Assembly (NCBI GenBank): GCA_041655035.1 | Contig: JBAZCN010000095.1 | Span: forward strand, 1-12,836 | DNA length: 12,836 bases | Reading direction: 5' to 3' | From: NAT127 sp041655035 | GTDB lineage: Bacteria; Pseudomonadota; Gammaproteobacteria; Pseudomonadales; Porticoccaceae | Shown: positions 1 to 6,224 of the stretch, one piece after another | How positions within the stretch are numbered: position 1 is the stretch's first letter | Layout of the letters: each line of letters opens with the position of its first letter | The notes under the pieces: model-generated | Told to the model about the DNA's origin: nothing | The model's input: only the letters and a program-made list of their open reading frames with translations | Databases searched by the model: none | Program-made: the position numbers and the translations under genes

Positions 1-1
1 T

Positions 2-133
2 TTCATCCGCCGCCAGCCCGACCAGTACCTGTGGGCGCACCGCCGCTTCAAGACCCGCCCGGTGGGTGAAATGTCGCTCTATCCCTGGGAAAAACCCCGG
101 CGTCGGCCGGTGGCCGACGCCGACGAAGATTGA
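2..133 (+). CDS. lpxL: Lipid A biosynthesis lauroyl/acyl transferase (LpxL/HtrB family), C-terminal fragment
   Basis: Only the last 43 residues and the TGA stop (131-133) lie in the window; the gene starts upstream. The fragment contains QYLWAHRRFKTRP, the typical C-terminal signature of the LpxL/LpxM/HtrB family, followed by a proline- and arginine-rich end and an acidic tail (ADADED). These inner-membrane enzymes move an acyl chain from acyl-ACP onto the lipid A precursor. The catalytic HX4D motif is outside the window, so activity and the choice between LpxL and LpxM cannot be judged. The next gene, dapA, begins about 100 bp downstream and has its own ribosome binding site. A weak inverted repeat lies between them (139-144 with 153-158) but has no T-tract. 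Confidence 0.8.
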   Translation, partial: FIRRQPDQYLWAHRRFKTRPVGEMSLYPWEKPRRRPVADADED

Positions 134-234
134 GCCGTCCGATACCCGCGGTTATCGGCAGTGCCGGGCCAAGGCCGCGCTTGTGCCGTGGTGGACACAT
201 CAGTACCATTACGCTTTTTCAAGCGGAGCCCTGA

Positions 235-1119
235 ATGATCACCGGTAGCATCGTCGCAATGATTACTCCAATGGTGCCCGGCACCCTGGCCGTGGATTGG
301 GACGCGCTGAAAAAGCTGGTGGAGTGGCATATCGCCCAGGGCACCGATGGCATCGTCGCGGTGGGCACCACCGGCGAGTCGGCGACGCTCGATATCGACG
401 ACCACCTCGAGGTGGTCCGGGTCTGCATCGAAGCCGCCGGCGGCCGCATCCCGATCATCGCCGGCACCGGCGCCAACAGCACCAGCGAAGCGATCGAGCT
501 GACCCGGGGCGCCGCGGAGCTCGGTGCCGACGCCTGTCTGCTGGTGGTGCCGTACTATAACAAGCCCACCCAGGAGGGCATGTACCTCCACTTCAAGGCC
601 ATTGCCGAGGCGGTGGATATCCCGCAGTTGCTTTACAACGTGCCCGGCCGGACCGCGTGCGACATGCTGGGCGAAACCGTGATCCGCCTTGCCGCGGTGC
701 CCAATATCGTCGGCATCAAGGAAGCCACCGGCGACATGGCGCGCGCCCGCCAGCTGATCGATGGCTGCCCGGCGGATTTTGCCATCTATTCCGGTGATGA
801 CCTGACCGCCATCGATCTGATGCTGATGGGTGGCAAGGGCAATATTTCGGTGACCGCCAATGTCGTTCCGGCGGCGATGCATCAATTGTGCGCCGCTGCC
901 CTGGCGGGCGACGACAGCGGCGCCCGGCGGATTCACGAACGGCTGTTGCCCTTGCATCGGGCGATGTTCGTCGAATCCAATCCCATTCCGGCGAAATGGG
1001 CGGCGGCCCAACTGGGGTTGTGCAGCGACGCCATCCGCCTGCCGTTGACCCCGCTATCCAACCAGTATCATCCCGTGGTGAGAGATGCGCTGGTCGCCGC
1101 CGGAGTGTCGCTCGCCTGA
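235..1119 (+). CDS. dapA: 4-hydroxy-tetrahydrodipicolinate synthase (DapA)
   Basis: The 294-residue protein matches the usual DapA length (about 292). It condenses pyruvate with aspartate semialdehyde in the cytoplasm, the first committed step to diaminopimelate and lysine. The Schiff-base lysine is K162 in NIVGIKEATGD. Also visible are the GTTGES pyruvate-binding loop (T45, T46), the active-site tyrosine and arginine in YNVPGRT (Y134, R139), and an N-terminal ITGSIVAMITPM strand. The ATG at 235 follows a GGAG Shine-Dalgarno sequence at 225-228 with 6-nt spacing. bamC begins 52 bp after the stop on the same strand; dapA-bamC adjacency is conserved in many gammaproteobacteria. dapD and dapE of the same pathway lie about 5-7 kb away on the opposite strand. 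Confidence 0.97.
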   Translation: MITGSIVAMITPMVPGTLAVDWDALKKLVEWHIAQGTDGIVAVGTTGESATLDIDDHLEVVRVCIEAAGGRIPIIAGTGANSTSEAIELTRGAAELGADACLLVVPYYNKPTQEGMYLHFKAIAEAVDIPQLLYNVPGRTACDMLGETVIRLAAVPNIVGIKEATGDMARARQLIDGCPADFAIYSGDDLTAIDLMLMGGKGNISVTANVVPAAMHQLCAAALAGDDSGARRIHERLLPLHRAMFVESNPIPAKWAAAQLGLCSDAIRLPLTPLSNQYHPVVRDALVAAGVSLA

Positions 1120-1171
1120 TAGCCGCGCAGTCGTGCCGGCCCGTTATCCTTTCCCAGGAGTGAACAGATCA

Positions 1172-2206
1172 ATGAAAGTGAAGTTTTTCGTCACCCTGAC
1201 AATCACCTCGATGGTGTTGTCGGGCTGCGGTATGTTCGGCGAGGACGGGATGTTCAGGAATCGCGGCAAGGATTACCTGCTGTCGGAGGAAATGCCGCCA
1301 CTGGTGGTGCCGGAAGAACTCGACCACGAAGAGCTCGGCCAGCTCTACCCGATTCCGCCCATCGCCGATACTGCGGTGCTGGACGAAAGCGGCGAGGTCC
1401 CGAGGCCGCAGACGCTGTCGGTGAACAGCCTCGAAGAAGTCGTCAAGATCCAGAATCTGGGCGATCAGCGCTGGATTCTCAGCAACAGATCCCCCAGCGA
1501 GGTCTGGCCGCGGGTGCGCAATATCCTCAACCGCAGCGGCATCCACACCGCCAATGCCGAAGCCGCGGCCGGGATCCTCGATACCGTGTGGCTCGAATTC
1601 CAGGGCGACAGCACCTACCACCACCGCTACCGCCTCTTCATCCAGCCCGGGGTGCAGCTCAACAGTACCGAGATCAAGATCCTTCACGATCGGATGCCGC
1701 AGGGCGGCGAGGCCCCGCAGCAGTGGCCGGAAGAGTCGGCGGACAGCCAGCGCGAACAGGACATGCTGCAGATTCTCGGCGAGGCCCTGGCCGGTGACGT
1801 CAGCAGCGGCACCGTGTCGCTGCTGGCCCAGGCCATTGGCGGCGCCGAGAAGGTCGAGATCGTCACTCCCAAAGTGGCCGACCCCTACCTGTTGATGAAG
1901 CTCGACATGGATCGGACCTGGGCGTCGGTGGCCTATTCCCTGCAGAGAGGCGGTTTCACCACCATCGACCAGGACCGCTCCGAAGGCGCCTTCTACGTCA
2001 ACTACACCGAGGAAGACGATGACAAGCCCGGCTTTTTCCGCCGCCTGCTGGGGCGGGGCGAAAAAGTGCTCGAGATCAATTATGTGGTGTTCCTGACCGA
2101 GGTCGAGGACGGTGTGCAGATCAGGGTGGTGAACGAGGACCGCGCCGGTCTCAAGCGTGCCGAGGCCATTCGCCTGCTGATGAACATGCGCGCCAATCTG
2201 TCGTAA
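1172..2206 (+). CDS. bamC: Outer membrane protein assembly factor BamC (lipoprotein)
   Basis: The 344-residue lipoprotein has the same length as E. coli BamC. BamC is an accessory part of the BAM complex (BamA-E) that inserts beta-barrel proteins into the outer membrane. The signal peptide ends in a lipobox, VLSGC, with lipidated Cys19. Next comes the extended segment rich in acidic and proline residues (KDYLLSEEMPPLVVPEEL, about residues 34-50) that in the family contacts BamD, then two helix-grip domains (about 90-215 and 225-344). The frame is open further upstream, but the ATG at 1172 is chosen because it gives the signal peptide directly and follows CAGGAG at 1155-1160. The stop codon abuts the ATG of the next gene, which suggests translational coupling. 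Confidence 0.95.
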   Translation: MKVKFFVTLTITSMVLSGCGMFGEDGMFRNRGKDYLLSEEMPPLVVPEELDHEELGQLYPIPPIADTAVLDESGEVPRPQTLSVNSLEEVVKIQNLGDQRWILSNRSPSEVWPRVRNILNRSGIHTANAEAAAGILDTVWLEFQGDSTYHHRYRLFIQPGVQLNSTEIKILHDRMPQGGEAPQQWPEESADSQREQDMLQILGEALAGDVSSGTVSLLAQAIGGAEKVEIVTPKVADPYLLMKLDMDRTWASVAYSLQRGGFTTIDQDRSEGAFYVNYTEEDDDKPGFFRRLLGRGEKVLEINYVVFLTEVEDGVQIRVVNEDRAGLKRAEAIRLLMNMRANLS

Positions 2207-2971
2207 ATGGCCATTCGCCTCGCTTCCCTGGGCAGTGGCAGCAAGGGCAACGGCACCCTGGTCGAGAGCGGCGACACCTGCGTGCTGGTCGATTGTGGCT
2301 TCTCGGTGCGGGACACCGAGCGCCGCCTCGCCAGGCTCGGCCGCACGGGAAACGACCTCGCCGCCATCCTGGTGACCCACGAGCACAGCGACCACGGGCG
2401 GGGCGTGCTGCCCCTGGCGCGCAAGTACCGCATTCCCGTCATCCTCACCGCCGGAACGGCCCGGGCCCTGCACCCGGACGGCGCCGCCGAGGTGCGGATT
2501 ATCGATACCCGCAATGCCTTCGCCGTCGGCGGCTTGGCGGTGACGCCGGTGGCCGTTCCTCACGATGCCAGGGAGCCGGTACAATTTGTCTTTGCCCGGG
2601 GCGGGCGGCGGGTCGGCGTGCTGACCGATCTCGGCTGCATCACCCCTCACGTGGTGGCGAGTTTCAGCGGCTGTGACGGCTTGTTGCTCGAAGCCAACCA
2701 CGATCCGGAAATGCTGGCGCGGGGGCCCTATCCCCCGGCGCTGAAGCGCCGGGTCGGCGGCGACTGGGGGCACCTCAGCAACCGGCAGTGCGCCGAGTTG
2801 CTGGCGCGGATCGAGAGGCGCTGCCTGCAACTGGTGGTGCTCGGCCATATCAGCCAGCACAACAATACCGTGGCGCTGGTGGAAGAAGCGGTCTCTCCCT
2901 ACCGGGAGGAACTGCACGATGTGCACTATGCTTGCCAGTCGGAAGGTTTCGACTGGCGGGTGGTCGACTAG
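2207..2971 (+). CDS. MBL-fold metallo-hydrolase, WalJ/YycJ-like
   Basis: The 254-residue cytoplasmic protein has a metallo-beta-lactamase fold. It shows the metal-binding HxHxDH motif (H58, H60, D62, H63 in VTHEHSDHGRG), a further histidine in VPHDA (H119), an aspartate in LTDLG (D141) and a late histidine in VLGHIS (H214). The N-terminus IRLASLGSGSKGN and the EANHD and GHLSN segments are typical of the YycJ/WalJ subgroup. Members of that group are thought to be nucleases or hydrolases acting on nucleic acid; the substrate of this one is unknown. It starts immediately after the bamC stop (TAA then ATG, no gap) without a clear Shine-Dalgarno sequence, so translation is probably coupled to bamC. 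An uncharacterised MBL gene in this position between bamC and purC is also found in Pseudomonas. Confidence 0.88.
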   Translation: MAIRLASLGSGSKGNGTLVESGDTCVLVDCGFSVRDTERRLARLGRTGNDLAAILVTHEHSDHGRGVLPLARKYRIPVILTAGTARALHPDGAAEVRIIDTRNAFAVGGLAVTPVAVPHDAREPVQFVFARGGRRVGVLTDLGCITPHVVASFSGCDGLLLEANHDPEMLARGPYPPALKRRVGGDWGHLSNRQCAELLARIERRCLQLVVLGHISQHNNTVALVEEAVSPYREELHDVHYACQSEGFDWRVVD

Positions 2972-2994
2972 ATGATATGAGGGTTCAAGACACA

Positions 2995-3708
2995 ATGGAA
3001 AAGCGCAATCAACTGTATGCCGGCAAGGCCAAGTCGGTTTTTACCACCGATGATCCCGATCGTCTGGTCATCGTGTTCCGCAATGACACCTCGGCCTTCG
3101 ATGGCCAGAAGGTCGAACAGCTGGATCGCAAGGGGATGGTCAACAACAAGTTCAACGCCTTCATCATGGAGAAGCTCGAAGCGGCGGGCATCCCCACGCA
3201 TTTCGAACGCCTGCTCGGCGACGACGAAGCGCTGGTCAAGCGCCTCGAGATGATTCCCGTGGAGTGCGTGGTGCGCAACGTGGCCGCCGGCAGCATCTGC
3301 CGCCGCCTCGGCGTGCAGGAGGGCCTGGAGCTCGATCCACCGACCTTCGAGCTGTTCCTCAAGAACGACGCCCTCCACGATCCGATGATCAATGAGTACC
3401 ACATCCGCTCCTTTGGCTGGGCCCGGCCGGAGGAGGTCGACACCATGAAGGCGCTGACCTTCAAGGTCAACGACATCCTCAAAGAACTGTTTGCCGGCGC
3501 CGGCATGATCCTGGTCGACTACAAGCTGGAGTTCGGCGTGTTCAATGGCCAGGTGGTGCTTGGCGATGAATTCAGTCCCGACGGCTGCCGGATATGGGAC
3601 AGCGAAACCCGGGAGAAGCTCGACAAGGACCGTTTCCGCCAGGATCTCGGCAATGTCATCGAATCCTACGAACTGGTGGGCCGGCGCCTGGGTATCCGCT
3701 TCGACTGA
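2995..3708 (+). CDS. purC: Phosphoribosylaminoimidazole-succinocarboxamide synthase (SAICAR synthetase)
   Basis: The 237-residue enzyme equals E. coli PurC in length. It joins CAIR and aspartate with ATP to form SAICAR in purine synthesis. Both family signatures are present: IPVECVVRNVAAGS (residues 87-100) and LVDYKLEFG (173-181). The N-terminus EKRNQLYAGKAKSVF and the FRNDTSAFDG nucleotide-binding segment are standard. The ATG at 2995 is preferred because it gives the usual MEKR start. The closest Shine-Dalgarno-like sequence is GAGGG at 2979-2983, with a rather long 11-nt spacing. An in-frame ATG at 2977 would add six residues but has no ribosome binding site. The gene starts 23 bp after the MBL gene and ends the forward operon; an intrinsic terminator follows. 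Confidence 0.97.
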   Translation: MEKRNQLYAGKAKSVFTTDDPDRLVIVFRNDTSAFDGQKVEQLDRKGMVNNKFNAFIMEKLEAAGIPTHFERLLGDDEALVKRLEMIPVECVVRNVAAGSICRRLGVQEGLELDPPTFELFLKNDALHDPMINEYHIRSFGWARPEEVDTMKALTFKVNDILKELFAGAGMILVDYKLEFGVFNGQVVLGDEFSPDGCRIWDSETREKLDKDRFRQDLGNVIESYELVGRRLGIRFD

Positions 3709-3746
3709 AGCCGTGTCCGGCGCGAGGCTGATCGCGCGGTTTGAAG

Positions 3747-3769
3747 AGGGGCTTGTCAAGCCCCTTTTT
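3747..3769 (+). terminator. Intrinsic terminator of the dapA-bamC-MBL-purC operon
   Basis: A 9-bp perfect stem, AGGGGCTTG (3747-3755) with CAAGCCCCT (3757-3765), closes on a one-base apex (in practice a 3-nt loop) and runs straight into a T5 tract (3765-3769). It lies 39 bp after the purC stop and is the clearest intrinsic terminator in the window. Confidence 0.9.
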
Positions 3770-4017
3770 CGTGCCTCGCTGAGTGATTTTTAACCGTTTG
3801 TCGGCTTCTTCACCAAAACTTTTCCACTGTTGGCGACCGAATGCCCCAAGTTAGAACTTCATGCTTAGGGTTATTTTGGAATAGAGTCGTAAGTCCTTGT
3901 TTTTTGACTTTCGTTGATGTAACTGCATGATTTTAAATGTTTTATTTATTTGGTTAAAAAATGGCCAATTTGTGGTGGAGTCAGAGGCTGCCGCTATCCG
4001 GGGATGTTTTTCGAAAC

Positions 4018-4056
4018 TAATCCACAAAGTTATCCACAGAATTTGTGGGTAACTTT
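4018..4056. promoter_or_regulatory. Cluster of three DnaA-box-like nonamers with an extended dyad
   Basis: TTATCCACA at 4030-4038 is the exact consensus DnaA box. TAATCCACA (4018-4026) differs from it by one base. TGTGGGTAA (4044-4052) is the reverse complement of TTACCCACA, also one base off. The second and third boxes sit inside a near-perfect inverted repeat: 13-bp arms 4026-4038 and 4044-4056, one mismatch, 5-bp centre. Spacing between box starts is 12 and 14 bp. DnaA binding is an inference from the motif; another dimeric regulator could use the same dyad. Confidence 0.55.
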
Positions 4057-4144
4057 GGGGCCGGGGGAAGTGGGTAGAAATGAAACAAAGCTGACACTTG
4101 TGCGGTTTTGTTACAGGGGGAAACCGCGGCCCGGCGGGGTATCT

Positions 4145-4178
4145 GAAAAGTCCCCTTGCGGGCCATGCCCGCCGGGGG
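4145..4178 (-). terminator. Possible terminator hairpin of the minus-strand LRR lipoprotein gene
   Basis: GCGGGC (4158-4163) pairs perfectly with GCCCGC (4167-4172) around a 3-nt loop. The stem is extended by CCCC (4152-4155) with GGGG (4174-4177) across small internal loops. Read on the minus strand it begins just after the lipoprotein stop and is followed by a short TTTT (4146-4149 complement). The T-tract is weak, so termination is plausible rather than certain. Confidence 0.5.
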
Positions 4179-4181
4179 CTG

Positions 4182-4628
4182 TCAGCGGCAGTGGACAGGC
4201 AGGATGAGCTGGCCAGCGACCTGTTTGGCGAGTGTCGCGGCGCCGGCGCAGTCGAGCCGGGGATTGCCCTCCAGGTTGACCGCCGACAGGCGGGGCAGGG
4301 CGAGCAGCGGCGCGATGGTGGTGAGCTGGTTGTTGGCCAGATTGAGGGTGTTGATCTGGCTGAAGACTTCGATGCCGTCGAGACTGGCGATGTCGCCGTC
4401 ACTGCAATTGAGCAGTTGCAGTTCGCCGGGCTGGGTAATGTTGCGGTCGCGGATGGTCTGATCGGCGCAGGTCTGCAGCCCGGTATCGGCCAGGGCGAAA
4501 TCACTGAACAGCTGCGGCGGCGTGTGGATCGTGCGGTCGTTGAGAGTCACCTGGTAGCGGTTGCATCCAGACAGGCAAAAAACAGCGGCTGCGAGGCCGA
4601 GCACAGTGAGACATTTGGTGGTTTTCAT
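4182..4628 (-). CDS. Small leucine-rich-repeat lipoprotein of unknown function
   Basis: The 148-residue protein has a lipoprotein signal peptide ending in CLSGC (lipidated Cys22, then Asn, which favours the outer membrane). After a short linker, residues 69-123 contain about three 22-residue leucine-rich repeats of the SDS22/internalin type: ELQLLNCSDGDIASL, QINTLNLANNQLTTI and RLSAVNLEGNPRL. Four cysteines remain in the mature chain (C54, C75, C127, C147) and could form disulfide caps around the repeat stack. Such folds usually bind proteins, but no partner can be named. The ATG at 4628 has an AGGGA sequence about 8 nt upstream. It stands alone, divergent from yiaD. No gene name is recognised. 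Confidence 0.8.
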   Translation of the reverse strand: MKTTKCLTVLGLAAAVFCLSGCNRYQVTLNDRTIHTPPQLFSDFALADTGLQTCADQTIRDRNITQPGELQLLNCSDGDIASLDGIEVFSQINTLNLANNQLTTIAPLLALPRLSAVNLEGNPRLDCAGAATLAKQVAGQLILPVHCR

Positions 4629-4651
4629 GGTCAGATTCCCTGGTTTTTATC

Positions 4652-4681
4652 ATTTTAGCCCTGCGGGCGGGAGAAGACCAA
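4652..4681 (-). promoter_or_regulatory. Candidate sigma70-type promoter of the LRR lipoprotein gene
   Basis: On the minus strand, TTGGTC (4676-4681) and TAAAAT (4652-4657) are separated by 18 bp, upstream of the lipoprotein ATG at 4628. The -10 element matches consensus at five of six positions, the -35 at only three. It lies in the 87-bp divergent region shared with yiaD. Confidence 0.35.
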
Positions 4682-4715
4682 GAATGCTTTTTTATCGTAG
4701 CAAGAGAGGTAATGT

Positions 4716-5369
4716 ATGAAGAAAATCCTGACGACCCTGGCGCTGGTGGCGATGGTGGGCTGCGCCTCCACCGATCCCTATACCGGACAACAGAAAACCA
4801 GCAATACCGCCAAGGGCGCGGGCATCGGCGCGGTGTCCGGCGCGGTGATCGGCGCCGCCACGGCGAGCAGCAAGGACCGCAAGAAGGGCGCGCTCACCGG
4901 CGCACTGGCCGGTGGCGCGATCGGCGGTGGTGTCGGCTACTATATGGATCGCCAGGAGACCGCCCTGCGCGCCAGGCTGCAGGGCAGCGGGGTCAGCGTC
5001 AGCCGCGAGGGCGATAACATTCGCCTCAATATGCCCAGCGGCATCACCTTCGGTGTCGATCGCGATGAGGTGCGTTCGGAGTTCTACCCGACTCTCGAAT
5101 CCGTGGCCGTGGTCCTCAAGGAGTACGACAAGACCAACGTCCGCATCGTCGGCCACACGGATTCCACCGGCAGCGACAGCCATAACCAGACGCTGTCCGA
5201 GCGCCGCGCCCACAGCGTCGGCCAGTTGCTGATATCCCACGGCATCGCTTCCGGCCGGGTGTGGACCAACGGCTACGGCGAGCGCTATCCCATCGCCAGC
5301 AATGATACCGAGCAGGGCCGCCAGGCCAATCGCCGGGTCGAGATCGAGCTGGTACCCATTGGCAACTGA
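4716..5369 (+). CDS. yiaD: YiaD-like OmpA-family outer membrane lipoprotein with glycine zipper
   Basis: The 217-residue protein is close to E. coli YiaD (219) in length and arrangement. It has a lipoprotein signal ending at MVGC (Cys16), a PYTGQQ segment after the lipid anchor, a glycine-zipper region (residues 33-76) and an OmpA-type peptidoglycan-binding domain (about 107-215). The binding domain shows GHTDSTG (D149), the LSERRAHSV helix (R163, R164) and GRQANRRVEI at the end. It probably anchors the outer membrane to peptidoglycan; YiaD has also been linked to suppression of bamD defects. The ATG at 4716 follows AGAGG at 4705-4709 with 6-nt spacing. rsmJ starts inside or just after its 3' end on the same strand. 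Confidence 0.92.
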   Translation: MKKILTTLALVAMVGCASTDPYTGQQKTSNTAKGAGIGAVSGAVIGAATASSKDRKKGALTGALAGGAIGGGVGYYMDRQETALRARLQGSGVSVSREGDNIRLNMPSGITFGVDRDEVRSEFYPTLESVAVVLKEYDKTNVRIVGHTDSTGSDSHNQTLSERRAHSVGQLLISHGIASGRVWTNGYGERYPIASNDTEQGRQANRRVEIELVPIGN

Positions 5370-6201
5370 CGACACTCCCGAGTGGGGGGCGGCCGGATCG
5401 GCGCGCCACCCGGTGCTACCGTTGGTTGCGGCCCCCGGCTTTGGCGACGCGGCCAGGGCGCTGGCCGCGTCGCGGGCGTTCGACTATGGCGGCGAGCGGG
5501 AACACCTGCGCGACGAGGCGGTGCCGCTGGTGTTGTGGCTCGATGGCGCAGGCCTCAGTGTCCGCCAGACCGGCCCCAGGGCGATGGGCCCGGTGCGCTG
5601 TGACTTCGCCGGCGGCGAGGTCCGCCACCGGCGCCTCTACGGCGGCGGCAAATCACAGGCGATCGCCAAGGCCGTGGGGGCGCGCGACAAGCTGCGGCCG
5701 CGGGTGGTCGACCTTACCGCCGGCCTGGGTGGCGACGCCTTCGCCCTCGCCGGTATCGGCTGCCGGGTGACCATTGTCGAGCGCCATCCGGTGGTCGCCG
5801 CGCTGCTCGATGACGGGCTGCGCCGGGCGGCATCGGTGGCGACGGAGGATATGGAGCTCGGCGCAGTCCTGGCGCGGCTGACTCTGGTCCAGGCCGAGGC
5901 GGCCGACTGGTTGCGGCACTGCCCGGAGGAGCTGCGCCCCGATGTCATCTATCTCGACCCGATGTTTCCCGAACGCCGCAAATCCGCCCAGGTCAACAAG
6001 GCCATGCAGGTTTTTCACGACCTGGTCGGCAGCGACGGCGATGCCGACCGGCTGCTGCCCCTGGCGCTTGCGGCGGCCCGCTTTCGCGTGGTGGTCAAGC
6101 GGCCGTCCCACGCTCCCTGGCTGGATGGCCGGGAACCGGGGCTGAGCCTCAAGGGCAAGTCGGTGCGATTTGACGTGTATGCGTTGAAGAGGATGGTCTG
6201 A
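5359..6201 (+). CDS. rsmJ: 16S rRNA (guanine1516-N2)-methyltransferase RsmJ
   Basis: RsmJ uses S-adenosylmethionine to methylate G1516 of 16S rRNA. The family pattern is clear: CDFAGG then RHRRLYGGGKSQAIAKAVG (about residues 81-107), the SAM-binding VVDLTAGLGGDAFALA (117-131), IVERHPVVAALLDDGL, the catalytic-type VIYLDPMFP (196-204) and a final VVVKRPSHAP. The start is uncertain. TTG at 5359 gives 280 residues and an 11-bp overlap with yiaD. GTG at 5413 gives 262 residues, nearer the 250-260 typical of the family, and begins just before the conserved region. An ATG at 5302 would overlap yiaD by 68 bp. None has a good Shine-Dalgarno sequence, so coupling to yiaD translation is likely. It converges on dapE with a 23-bp gap. 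Confidence 0.92.
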   Translation: MATDDTPEWGAAGSARHPVLPLVAAPGFGDAARALAASRAFDYGGEREHLRDEAVPLVLWLDGAGLSVRQTGPRAMGPVRCDFAGGEVRHRRLYGGGKSQAIAKAVGARDKLRPRVVDLTAGLGGDAFALAGIGCRVTIVERHPVVAALLDDGLRRAASVATEDMELGAVLARLTLVQAEAADWLRHCPEELRPDVIYLDPMFPERRKSAQVNKAMQVFHDLVGSDGDADRLLPLALAAARFRVVVKRPSHAPWLDGREPGLSLKGKSVRFDVYALKRMV

Positions 6202-6224
6202 CGCCCGCCGTCGAGCTTCAGTCC

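Larger units (their letters stand above)
3771..4181. other. AT-rich gene-free region between purC and the LRR lipoprotein gene
   Basis: About 410 bp without a credible gene. The 70-nt stretch 3891-3960 has only about 24% G+C, and 3931-3960 about 10%, against GC-rich coding DNA on both sides. Open frames that cross it change sharply in codon composition and show no family resemblance. Its right part carries a cluster of DnaA-box-like nonamers (4018-4052) and, next to the minus-strand gene, a hairpin that may terminate that gene. No GATC (Dam) site was seen in the AT-rich part. No tRNA or known riboswitch was recognised. Confidence 0.7.

Noticed and set aside
139..158. Inverted repeat CCGATA / TATCGG after the lpxL stop as a terminator.
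   Set aside because: Only 6 bp with an 8-nt loop and no T-tract; too weak to call.
1169..2995. A 608-codon open frame on the minus strand across bamC and the MBL gene.
   Set aside because: It lies antisense to two clearly recognised genes, has histidine- and glutamine-rich shadow composition and resembles no family. Long antisense frames are expected in GC-rich codon-biased DNA.
3885..3960. TTGACT (3904-3909) with a downstream AT-rich sequence as a promoter.
   Set aside because: No well-matched -10 at the right spacing and no gene downstream on the plus strand.
3950..4207. An 85-codon plus-strand frame through the DnaA-box region.
   Set aside because: No ribosome binding site, no family resemblance, and it ends in low-complexity Pro/Gly sequence over the terminator hairpin.
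3851..4504. A 217-codon minus-strand frame crossing the AT-rich gap and the LRR gene.
   Set aside because: It uses a different frame from the lipoprotein, is serine/proline-rich in the GC part and changes composition abruptly in the AT-rich part.
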